A stretch of DNA of 64,000 nt from Saccharum officinarum (lineage: Eukaryota > Streptophyta > Magnoliopsida > Poales > Poaceae). Shown one piece after another: positions 24,201 to 36,200 of this stretch. The position numbers were made by a program, and so were the translations under genes. Within the stretch, counting starts at the first letter, position 1. Every line of letters starts with the position of its first letter. The stretch is taken from the NCBI GenBank assembly GCA_020631735.1, contig CM036159.1:20995511-21059510 (forward strand), read 5' to 3'. A model generated the notes under the pieces. It saw only the letters and a program-made list of their open reading frames with translations. It searched no databases and was not told the DNA's origin.

Positions 24201-27200
24201 CGCGCGGCGGCCGAAGAGGTGGGCGCGGCTCGAGGGGAGCGCGGCGACTGGGAGACGCGCGAGGCGCGTGGGAAAGCGGAAGCAGAGGAAAAAGGTGGGA
24301 AAGCAGGCAGAGGAACGATTAGTCTTCTGATACCATGATAGAACCAAAGCCAACAGGCTTGGAATGCTTAGTCATAGATTACAGAGGGTTTACACATATA
24401 TATAGGGGTACAGAGAGAGCCCAAAGGGCCAGCCAGCCTGGGGGTGGCGCATAAGTCTAGGAGACAGTCAAAGAAGGTAATTAATTCTAACAGTAACACA
24501 TCATATTTTACATTATTCAGATTTGTACACGTCTTTTCTATGTTTTTTTCATTTAAATTTTTAATAGTTTAATGGTGTATTACACATTTAGACACCCACT
24601 CAAAAGAGATCCAACAAGAATGGAGACAATGGAAAACAATTAGTATTTTCCACATTTCTAAACCATGTACTGTTTGAAGATCACTCACTTGCAGGAATCA
24701 TATACATCTGGGATCTGTGTAATGTCAAAACGGCTGCATTATGAAACAAAGCACCATGAGTGACTTGAACAAAAGAAGTAGAATAAAAACACTATATTGA
24801 TTTCTAAACATCCAGAGTTTAAACACTTTACTCCTTTCTTTCATTGTATAAATCCCTCTCAAGTTTTCTCCATCTGGCAAACATCAAGAGGAAGCTTTCA
24901 CTACCACAAGGCAACCCGGCAGCAATACGAGCCACATCAATAGTTGTCTTCCCAAGAGCTTTTGCTTGGTCATATTTTGAAAATGTGCTCGTCAATGCAA
25001 GTCTTTCATCTTCACCTTCAGCAAGTAGCTTGACTTGTGAAGTCACTTCTTTCGTCAACTTGACCTGGTTACAGTGTAACAAGGGAAAAAAGAACCATGT
25101 AGTCATTATTCATGAGTAGAACATTAATGCCCAATAAGATTATTCACATGGATAAACTGTTGACAGAACTTTCAGCATATCATGACAAATGTAGCCATTC
25201 AAACAAGAGAGAGGAAATGTGAAATTTCATCAGAATACAACCAAATCAACAATTAGATGATCGGCACAGGTACCAGCTTTTGCTAATTCTGTAGGAAATG
25301 TGCAAGTATGTGGATCTCTCTTATATAAAAGTACTTTACCATCTTAGGCAGGAGTTGGGAAGCATTTGCAGGCAATCCTGCACCATCAACCATCCACGGA
25401 AATTCCACTGGCCCTTCTGTGTTCTTTGCTTTCGCACTTGAAATAATAATCTCATGCAATCTAGCCTGAAAGATTAGTTCATTTAACCTCTGGTAAGAAT
25501 TGATGATGAAAAACATTAAATATGATACATCATACATGCACTGTTTCAAAAAAACGGCCGCATAGGTACCACCCTCCAGTCTAGCTCCTATTTTCCACCT
25601 AGATTATTTAAATGACCACATAGACACTAGGAGGCACCCTACCAAACAGTGTGTTCTCACCTGGACCGAATCTCCAGTTCTCCACCTAGGGGTTAGACAG
25701 ATATATGGAGTTATGGACTGTAAAACTTAGGATGTTTTCTAGTGATTTTTATATTATGGATACATAAGACAAGCAAAGGGAGTGTGGGACGACCTTAACA
25801 CTAAGTAAAACTGAGGATGTTTCCTAACAAATTTTAATAAGAAACTGACTTTCTCATAAGAATTCCAGAGTCTGAAATAGTTCTGAAAAGTTCGAGGGGT
25901 GATAGAGTTCAGGAATAGGTAGCAGCTAGATTCAGCATGTATGGGTATGATTCAATCTGATATTGTGATCATGGTGTCATAGTGGTTTATACAAGCTACA
26001 TACCTAGTATACATTGTCATCTCAAGGGAAAATTCAAAACTATATCAAAGAACATTTCTTTATTCAAAAATCTAGATTTTTGTTTAAATCCTATAAACTT
26101 TTTAACAAAACATGGAAAGGTATGGCATGCTTATCAAATTATAAAAGCAAACCTTCGCTTCATCCATCTCAGTGCTTGCATCTTCCAGTCCATCTAGCAT
26201 AGATGAGTCTTTACTTACTAGAGATACCTGAAGAAGTATAAAGTGAGAATGTTTTTTTTAAAAAATGGTAGACTGCCCTTCCAAATACTTGCTCTTCTAG
26301 ATCATAAGCAACCAACCAGTATGGGAGTCAACTGCCCTTCCAAATCAAGAAGGCCTTTTGCAAATGCTGCTGCAGACATCTGAAAAGTACACCATGAACA
26401 TGTGAATTAGGAATATCAGTTTATTGCCAAGAAATTATTGCAGTTAGACATATGCATGAGCTGCAGAATCATAGATTCAGCAGTGGGTGGGTTGGAGGAG
26501 GGGAGTGGGGGGGGGGGGTCCCAGCTTACTTGTAAATTCCATTCCGGTACCGGCCGGAATGGCCGAAATATCTCGTACCACCCTGCTCACCGGTACACTA
26601 GAGACTACATCCCGTACCGGCTAGTATTCCGGCCATCCCGGTTGATTTCGGCCGTTCCGGGCAGATCAGCCTGTCTCGGCAGTCTCGGTACCGGTGTCGA
26701 GAGTGAGAGAAGGTTGGGTGTGCGTTCTGCCCGAGGGCTGCTAGTACGCTTTTGCTATTCCCGTTTCCTAGTACTTGATTAATAATGGGCCCCACAGGAG
26801 TAATACAAGCAATGGGGCGTGGATAATTAATGCCCTTGCTCAAATCAAAAAATAAATAAATAATGCTCAAGAAGGCCATATATAGGCATATACCGACATA
26901 CCACCTCATCCTTAGTTTAAATAAAAATTATAAACTAAAATATAAATACTAGTAGTATTAATTAATTTATACTCCGAAACGGTACACCGGTACTGTCTGG
27001 CAAGCAAACCAGAATGCTCGCCGGAACGGAATTTACAAGTATGGTCTCCAGTCTTTTTCAAATATAAGGGATGTTATTTAACTGATAGTCTCATTTGCCC
27101 TCATTTGTGTTCCCTCTTCCTTCCGCATTGAGCAAACCTTAACAAAACTTTCTCATGCATTACAAGACATCACCACAGGGATATCAAGGTAATTTCAAGT

Positions 27201-30200
27201 TTGTAGCCTACGTCCATGCCTAGTCCACATATGCAGCATAAAAACTTGTAGGCAATTAAGATCATTGCTTTCATTAATTACCATGTGGGACAACTTGAAG
27301 GGTTGTATCTTTCCATTAGTTGTACAACTCCAGTGATATAAGCACACAAAAGAATATTGTGTATTTTACCCGGTACAGCCTATATGAGATGACTTTCCTA
27401 AAAAGAATCATTGCTGTGCTTTCTGTGCAAAAAGTAGTCATTCCTAAGACCACATGCAATTTCTAATGAAACCTAGTGTTCCAAATTTGCCAAAGTAGGG
27501 TAAGCATAATATTATGAAAGTGACAGTTTGTATATGTATGTAGCATAATGTACAATAGTAATACATTTCATGGTACTTTGGCCATTCATGTGGGAAAAGA
27601 ATAAAGATTAAAACTAGCTAGAAGTGTAGTGCGATAGCCAAGCCACCAAGGTTCCAAGGAAAACATATCCATAGGGGCTATAAATTTGGGAAAAGCGTAC
27701 ATGTGACTAAACATACCTGTACACGACCTTCGTCTGAGCTGTATATTTTTAAATCATGTCTGTAAGTGCTATGCAGACGAAGCAAACCAGTTCCTTCACC
27801 TATATTTGATTGACATACCAGATAGTCAGGAGAAAACATCTTCAAGTACAGGGCATATACTTCAATATAAAAAACTAGCAGGGGGCCCGTGCGTTCGCAC
27901 AGGCGTTTTTTTTTTTTGAAGGAGGGGGTTGGGGGAAAGAACTGTGTGAAACAGTAACGGGTCCTTGGTACAGTGTCAAACCCGGTACTGTTCATAACGG
28001 GTATTTTGTGACCCAACACTGTTCCGCACCGGTATGAACAGTGTCAGTGATTCGTTGATGTTGCTAACTGGTATGAACAGTGTTTCGTGATCTGGTACTG
28101 TTGCGAGGAACAGTATTGCGTGAGACGGTGAACAGTGAAAAGGCGACGTGGCCTCGCCTGTGAACGTTTTGGTGTACAGCCATAAAGTTAAAGGATAGAT
28201 GCAGATTGTCAAATGTGCAAGAAACGAATCAAGTTTCTTATGGAGAACACAATTTAGCGAATTATTAAAGATAATTTGAATTGAAGTGAAAATCACAAGC
28301 ATCACACTTATCATCCTTGAGTTCAAGCAACACTGGAAGGGGAACAGACTTCTAATAGATGCGAAATTGGGGAAAAATGAGAGATTCTAAAAGCAGTTTA
28401 CATACACTAAAGGTCCCTAAATATCAAATCCCTGGACTTAAGCATTAGGTGATAGAGGTTTTCAAAAGGCTGTAAAGATCTAAAGTGAAAATGGAATTAT
28501 CATGTTTCTTCTGTCAGCTTTGGGCCATAATGAGACGTGTGTAATCTCCAATGACTAAAATATGCCACATCCATCACTTATATATCCCATGCAAGTATAT
28601 CTAAACCTCTTGCCACATTGACAAAATACACAATTAACACAAGTACACAGACCTAAGTGACACCACGTTTAAGATGAGGAACCCAACAGGGCACTTTTCA
28701 AGTTTAAGGGGGGTGGGACCCAAGTAGCTCCAAAGTCAGTTTCTCTGGAGCACAAGTTTCTCTTGAGAAAGCATTAAAGCAAGCCATCCAACATAGAGAT
28801 AAGATAAGCACAAGATTGTAGTAAAATAAATAATATCATTAAAAATCTGCTGTTTTACTTCTTTCACAAGATGATAGGCAGCAAGAATGTGAACAACCTG
28901 GATATATGTTATTTCTGAAAAACCTTCCCAACTCCTCTGCCTGAATGAAAACATATAAAAAGAATCATTAAAGTAGATATATGTTTATTACAAATTTAAC
29001 TGCATAAATTTTGTTTCGTCGCAGCCAAATTCAGAAAGTTGTCCACTGCACATAAGATATTTCGAAAATAACAGAAAATGACAATTGATGAACAACAGAA
29101 AATGACAATTGATGAACAGTCTATTTCAGTAAATCCTGGATATATGGACTGTTAATATATTCTAAATTATCCCCTTGATTCAATGGATTGCACAGGCTTT
29201 GACAGCAACAAACGCAAGAAACAAAATGCAAGTGGTATGATGTAAGTGCCAGTTGTTATCTGGATCACTATGGTACAGTATACTACAACGTTGGCCTGCA
29301 CATTTGGTATCTACAAAACAAGAAATTACTGATTGGTAACTGGTATGGCATGGAAAGAAGGAAAAATCTGTCATGGTTGTCAAATGTTACACTCTTCAAT
29401 GGGCCAACCCTAGGAGGGTGGCTGTATAACATTCCATACATGGGCCTCATGGGCCTAGCCTCATGGGCCACAAACTCATACTCCAACATCCCCCCACAGT
29501 CTGGACTACCGACGCAGCGGAGTTCTAAGACTGGACAAGAAAGAACACACAGGATCCCCCCGCAGCCACAACTAGCCACCGGTGACGTTGAGGCTGGAGC
29601 GAAACTCGGCGAAGGTCGAGGGAGGCCCTTGGTGAAGATGTCCGCAAACTGTGAGGTGGTCGGGACGTGGAGGACCCGGACGTCGCCGATGGCCACATAG
29701 TCGCGGACGAAGTGCAGGTCGATCTCCACATGCTTGGTCCGCTGGTGCTGCACAGGGTTGGTGGAGAGATAGACGGCGCTGACGTTGTCGCAGTAGACGA
29801 GCGAGCTCCTGGCGAGGGGGCGGTGAAGCTCAGCCAGGAGCTGGCGGAGCCAAGCGGCCTCGGCCACACCGTTGGCAACGGCGCGGTACTCCGCCTCGGC
29901 ACTGGAGCGTGAAACCACCGGCTGTCGCTTGGACGACCAAGAGATAAGGTTGCCGCCCAGGAAGACAGCGTAGCCGGAGGTGGACCTGCGGGTGTCCGGG
30001 CAGCCCGCCCAGTCAGCGTCAGTGTAGACAACCAGCTCGGCAGAGGAGGACCGGCCGAGGAGCAGCCCGTAGCCTAGAGTGGCACGGAGGTACCGGAGGA
30101 GCCGCTTCATAGCAGCAAGGTGGGGCTCCCGCGGAGCATGCATGTAGAGGCATAGCTGCTGCACGGCGTAGGTGATGTCAGGCTGTGTAAATGTGAGGTA

Positions 30201-33200
30201 CTGGAGTGCGCCAGCAAGACTCCGGTAGGCGGTAGAGTCCTCTGGCCCAAGCATCGGACCCTCTGCCTCTGACAGCTTGCCCTGGGTATCGATCGGGGTA
30301 GAACAGGACTTGCAGTCAGTCATCCCTGCTCGCTCCAGAATGTCACAAGTGAACTGCCGCTGGTGGAGGAACAAGCCTGAAGGTCGGGGCTCAACAGTGA
30401 TGCCGAGGAAGTGATGGAGCACACCAAGATCCTTCATAGCAAATTCCTTCTAGAGAGAGGCAATGACGCGCTGGAGCAGAAACTCGCTGCAGGCGGTGAG
30501 AACAATGTCATCCACATAGAGGAGCAGGTAAGCAGTCTCACCCCCATGGTGGTATATGAACAGTGAGGTGTCAGACTTGGCCTCCGTGAACCCAAGAGTC
30601 TGCAGGAAGGTAGCAAACCGAGAATACCAAGCCCGAGGGGCCTGCTTGAGACCGTAGAGAGACTTGTTGAGCCGGCAGACCAAGTCAGGACGAGAAGAAT
30701 CCACGAAACCGGCCGGCTGACTGCAGTAGACTGTCTCAGTCAGAGTGCCATGGAGGAAGGCATTCTTGACATCCAGCTGATGCACAGGCCAGGAGCGCTC
30801 GAGAGCCAGTGAGAGTACGGTGCGGACGGTAGCTGGCTTCACCACTGGACTGAAGGTCTCATCATAGTCAATGCCGGGCCGCTGAGTGAAGCCCCAGAGG
30901 ACCCAGCGAGCCTTGTAGCGCTCCAAGGATCCATCAGCATGCCGCTTGTGCGTCCAGATCCACTTGCCGGTGACGACGTTGGAGGCCGGCGGACGGGTCA
31001 CCAGATCCCACGTCTGGTTAGCGAGGAGGGCCGCGTACTCCTCTTCCATCGCGCGGCGCCAGTGAGGATCCGATAAGGCCTCGCGGACGGAAGAGGGTAC
31101 CGGAGAGATCCCCGTCTCGCGGGCAGCGGCGGTGAGTGCCCGCGGCTGGGACGCCTGCCTCGTCACCATGGGGTGAGTGTGACGAGGATCCCGGTGAAGT
31201 AGAGGCGGGTGGTACACCGGCGGCTCGGCGCGAGAGCGCGTCGGGGCCGGAGCCGGGGGCGGCATGGACGGGTGCTCCGCCGGAGGTTGCGGGGTCGACG
31301 GCGGAGCCCGCACCGGCGAAGACGGCGCTGGTGGCGATGGCGGCGACGGAGCCAGCGACGCCGGCTGCAGTGGCGTATCCGGCTCCCGCCGCCGCTGGTA
31401 GACGAGGCCGAAGCGCCCGGGAGGAGGTGGGGGCGGAGCGCTCGGTCCCGCGATCGGGACGGCGACTTCGGGCAGAACGGGAGGCAGTGAAGCCACAGGG
31501 AGCGGTGGTGGAAGCTCCGGGTCTGCCTTTGCCGTGCCCGGTACTGGGGGAGGGTCCTGGCAGGTGGGAGCACTAGGTGAGCATGTCGGAGCAGTACCTG
31601 CAGGGTAGAGTGGGAATGGTGGCGGAACCACCGGGTCAGTGGGAAAAAAGGAAGCCTCCGCAGGGTCAGCAGGAGGTGTGGAGGTGGAGGTGGTGGAGAA
31701 AGGGAATGCCGACTCATCAAACACGACGTGGCGAGAGCTGAGGACACGGCGAGAAGAGAGGTCCAAACAACGGTATCCCTTATGCTCAGGGGAGTAGCCA
31801 AGGAAGATACAGAGAGTAGAACGGGGGGCCAGCTTATGAGAAGTGGCGGCTGTGTTGGGGTAACAAGCGCACCCAAACACACGAAGGTGATCGTAGCGGG
31901 GAGGGGTACCGAAAAGAGCGTGGTGTGGTGTGGGGGCAGGGGAAGCCATGGAGGGCAAGCGATTAAGGAGATAGGTGGCGGTGTGGAGACTCTCAGCCCA
32001 GAAGCGAGCGGGAAGCGAGACCTGTAACAGAAGGGTGCACATAACATCGTTTGTGGTGCGAATCATACGCTCAGCCTTGCCGTTCTGAGGGGAGGTGTAG
32101 GGGCAAGACATGCGCAACTGGACACCACAGGAGAGGAAGAAGGAGCGAGCGGTGGTGTTATCAAACTCACGCCCATTGTCACACTGTACGACCTTGATGG
32201 TGAGGCCGAACTGGGTGAACACCCATGCAAAGAAGTGGCGAAGAGTGGTGAATGTATCGGACTTGGCACGCAAGGGAAAAGTCCAGGAGTAATGAGAAGT
32301 CATCAACCACCACCAAGTAGTACTTGTAGCCAGACATGCTAAGTACAGGAGATGTCCACAGGTCACAATGGATAAGATCAAAGATGTGAGCCGCATGTGA
32401 TGAGGAGGTAGGGAAAGGAAGCCTAACATGACGGCCCAACTGGCATGCATGACACAAATGCTCATCAGGAGCGCGCGGGCAAGGCACAGCGGAACCGCGA
32501 CTGAGCTGTGTCAAGGCAGTGCGGCCGGGATGCCCAAGGCGACGGTGCCACGTAGTGGAGGTGGTGGTGGTGAAGGCAGATGCCGAAGGGGGTGAATAAG
32601 AAGGCAAAGGAGGTGCAGCGGAAACAGGGAAACGAAGAGTGTAGAGAGGCCCAGTGCTGTTACAACGGAGAAGAGGACGCCGGAAGACCAAATCCCGCAC
32701 GGTGAGGCCAGAGGGGTCAAACTCAACCGAACAAGAGTTGTCAGTTGTGAAACGACGAATAGAGAGGAGGTTGTGAACCATACCGGGAGGCGGGAGCCAC
32801 AAGAACATCAGGGATATGAAAAGAGCCATGGGAACTGGCAGTGCCTACGGAGGAGACAGGAATGCAGGTGCCATTGGCGACCATGATGGAAGAGGGGCAG
32901 GAAGGGTGAGGAGGTTGGACAAAAGAGAGTAGACTCGCATCGGGCGTGGTGTGGAAGGTGGCGCCCGAGTCAGCGATCCAGTCAGGACTGAGTGGTCGCA
33001 GCCCCGCGGCAGGAGGAGCCGCGGGCGGAGGGCTAGCGGTGGCGGCGGCGCCCGCTCCGAGGAAGGCCGCATCCGCGCCGGCCCCTGCACTCGCGGCCAG
33101 AGCGGCGGCGGCGCTGGGGGCGCATTGGGCAGCGGTGCGTGTGGCGGCAGGACGGGCGGCGTAGAGGTGGGACGGTGGCGGCGGAGGTGCAGCAGGGAAG

Positions 33201-36200
33201 GTAAAGCCACCCTGGGCCAGCACACCCGCCCCTGCCGGCAGAGCAGCAGCAGCAGCAGTGGTGAGGGAACTAGTCGCGGCGGCGGACGGGAGTGGAGGAG
33301 CCGGGGCAGACGGAGGCATGCCCAGGCCGGCCGCAATGGCGGCGGCAGTGGCCCTGGCGTAGGCAGCCGCGACGGCCGGGTTTGCGGCATAGAGGACGGC
33401 GTCCGGGGCGTCCGCTGCTTCCCCCCCAGCGCCGGGAAGTGGAGCACCCGCGCCGGCGGCGGGGCCCCCTGCGCCCGCGTCCAGGGCGGCGGTGGCGGCG
33501 CAGGGAGGCCACGGGGGCGTCCCCTGCTTGAGTAGAGGGGAGGAGCCGCCGCTCCGTGAGGCAGCCCGGCCGGGGCCGCCGGTGCTGTGAGCCGCGCCCT
33601 CGCCGGATCCGGAGGGGAGGAGCAGAGGGGAGGAGCCGCCGCTCCGTGAGGCAGCCCGGCCGGGGCCGCCGGTGCTGTGAGCCGCGCCCTCGCCGGATCC
33701 GGAGGGGAGGAGCAGAGGGGAAGAGCCGCCGCTCCGTGAGGCAGCCCGGCCGGGGCCACCGGTGCTGTGAGCCGCGCCCTCGCCGGATCCGGAGGGGAGG
33801 AGCCGCCGCTCCGTGAGGCAGCCCGGCCGGGGCCGCCGGTGCTGTGAGCCGCGCCCTGGGAAGAGAGAGGGGGGAAGTAGGAGGGAGGAGGGGGAGGATG
33901 AGGGGGAGGATGGCCAGCCATGGCTGCCGGCCGGCGGCGCGCCGGCGGCGGTGGCGGCCCCTGGATCGGGATCGGGAGGGAGGGGAGGAGAGAGGACCTA
34001 GCCTGATACCATGTCAAATGTTACACTCTTCAATGGGCCAACCCTAGGAGGGTGGCTGTATAACATTCCATACATGGGCCTCATGGGCCTAGCCTCATGG
34101 GCCACAAACTCATACTCCAACAATGGTTAATTGGTTAGGCACTAATCACTGCTGGGTAGCCTTCCCTACGCCACCATGGGCAAGTGTCTCTTGCCTCACC
34201 ACAGCCCCTGAACAACAACCCTCGGATCTGGCACGGACAACCCCTTTCAACAGTTGACATCCTCCAACTCAGAGACTGTAGTCTCTGAGGCTGTGACATA
34301 GAATCTACCAAAGTTGTTGACATCCATTTCCATATGAACGGTCTAGTGTTCTACAAGGTGATGCTGAATAACATATGCTAACCATGTGTAAGGTACTGAA
34401 AAGAAACGTTGTAAAGGAACATATGATAAGGGCAAATAGGTCCCCTGGCATCTTGTTCTTCTATTATTTGTAACTGTCTACTTCAACATTGAACATCAAA
34501 ATTTATTTTAACTAGCAAAAGTGCCCGTGCGTTGCAGCGGGGAGAAAAAAACTATCAAATATATTCATTGTAAACAACGACGAGAGAATAGTACATATAT
34601 TTATGTTTAACCCCATTTATACAATTTAAATTTTTTCTCGTTGCAAAACACAAAAATATCTAGACATAAATATACAGTAACTTCAATTTCTAAACAACTA
34701 ACTCCTTGCTAACTTTAATTATAGCTTAGCATTTATTTTGGACACATGGAGTAACAGATAATAATAACATAAAACGGGCATGTTTGGCTAGGCTCCGCCT
34801 GCACTGCTCCTTCGCTAAATTCGAAGCCGGAGCCGGAGCGGCAGAGCTGCAAATCACGACTTCGCCTCCTTAGGCAAAAAGGGTTTCGGCTCCTCCCGTC
34901 GCGTAGAAGCGATCCTCCTCCGGTCGCCATTTGGTACGGTGCTCCTTCACTGAATCCGGAGCCAGAGCCAGAGCGGCAGAGCTGCAAATCATGAATTCGC
35001 CTCCTTAGGCAAAAAGGGTTTCAGCTCCTCCCATCGCGCAGAAGCGATCCTCCTTCTGTCGCCATTTGGTGCGGCTACGCTGCCGCAAAGCCGGAGCCAG
35101 AGCGGCACCAAGCACAACCTAAATATCTTTGTCTATACCTAATATACACGGAGCACGGGTGATGCGGAAGCTCAGGCGGCACGGCCCACTAGATCGAACC
35201 ACCGGCCTCCTGCCCGAGCTGCCGCCCTGCCGCGCCACTTTGTCCGGCCGAGCTCCAGCGTCCGTGTTACCAAGAGGTAGCACCAAGACGGCAGGTTCAT
35301 ATGGTTTGATTTCGTATGTGATCGTGTCAATTTATTCTTAATTTGCTTCTCTTGTACATGAGTCATCGCCCTTGTCGGTCCACTGTGTATTAGAAAGAAA
35401 AAAATTATTCCAAAAAAAGAAAAAAAATTAATAAAGAAAACACAAAAGGTACGTACATGAGCTAAGAGCTCCTGTCGGACATCTGTTCTGGCAGCCAGAT
35501 CTCCGTCCGTACGGGTGCTTTCCTATTTTATTATTTATTGATTTGCTTTTTCGTCCATTAATTAATGTACATATCTAATTCTTTTCCAACTTTTCATCTT
35601 CTATTGTGTCACGTTTGTGTTTTAGTTTGTTTTGGAAACGGGCTTTGTATCGCGCTAGACAAGAGTTATTCTAACTCGTATAAGCACGGGTTATTATATA
35701 TAAGTCTGGACAGAAACTCTCCATTGTCCTGTAGTTAGGGGGAGGTGGACGAAAAAATATGGATGGACGAAAAAAAATGGCCAGAAATTTTGCCTCTTTA
35801 TTATTAGGTATAGATTTGATCATAGAAATGAAGAGTCCCAACAAATACTCAACATTTTTAAATTTGAAAATATGAAAATTTTAAGTAAAAAAATTATGAG
35901 ACAAAACCTGTTTTCTCCCAGCATGAGTGAGCACACCACCATATTTCAGAATCATCAGGGCTTCAACCGGTCGTTCCTCTTCACCATCACCATTACGCTT
36001 TGGAACTTTTATCCATTTCAATGGCTTTAGCTGCACTTTCCTATAAATGCCAGAGAAATGTCCACCCTAATATGAGAAGAGTAGTAAAAGTTATTAAATG
36101 TAAGAAGACAGGTATAAGCTTTTCAAAGCACATAAACCAGTATTCAAGACAGGGTATAAACACAAGCAGTTGTATTTTCCGCTAAGACTGTTCTGGTGCG

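Larger units (their letters stand above)
19075..24492 (-). mobile_element. Copia element C (Ale/Retrofit-like) with identical LTRs, VIH intron 23
   Basis: 5418 bp. The 157-bp LTRs at 19075-19231 and 24336-24492 appear identical. Perfect TSD GTAAC (19070-19074, 24493-24497). PBS TGGTATCAGAAG abuts the 5' LTR and the G-rich PPT (GCGGGGGG) abuts the 3' LTR. Domain order gag, protease, integrase, RT, RNase H marks Copia; Ale/Retrofit affiliation is inferred from short LTRs and the FTKGLP-type RNase H tail. Only one reading-frame break is visible, in the linker between integrase and RT. Confidence 0.96.
29378..34122 (-). mobile_element. Copia element D, gag-core-deleted, 111-bp identical LTRs, VIH intron 16
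   Basis: 4745 bp. LTRs 29378-29488 and 34012-34122 are identical over 111 bp. Perfect TSD ATGGT (29373-29377, 34123-34127). PBS TGGTATCAGGC and PPT GGGGGGA adjoin the LTRs. Integrase, RT and RNase H are recognisable, but the UBN2 gag core seen in F and G is missing. The frame is broken at about 33300, 32800 and 32300, at one TAG (30440s) and near 29630. It could not have moved without proteins from other copies. Confidence 0.95.

Noticed and set aside
24153..24353. Upstream extension of Copia C gag to [11 protein letters not shown]
   Set aside because: It would start inside the LTR/PBS leader. MAADTSSG after the PBS is the more plausible start.
33530..33850. CRISPR-like array
   Set aside because: The repeats are contiguous without unique spacers and are in frame within a retrotransposon ORF.
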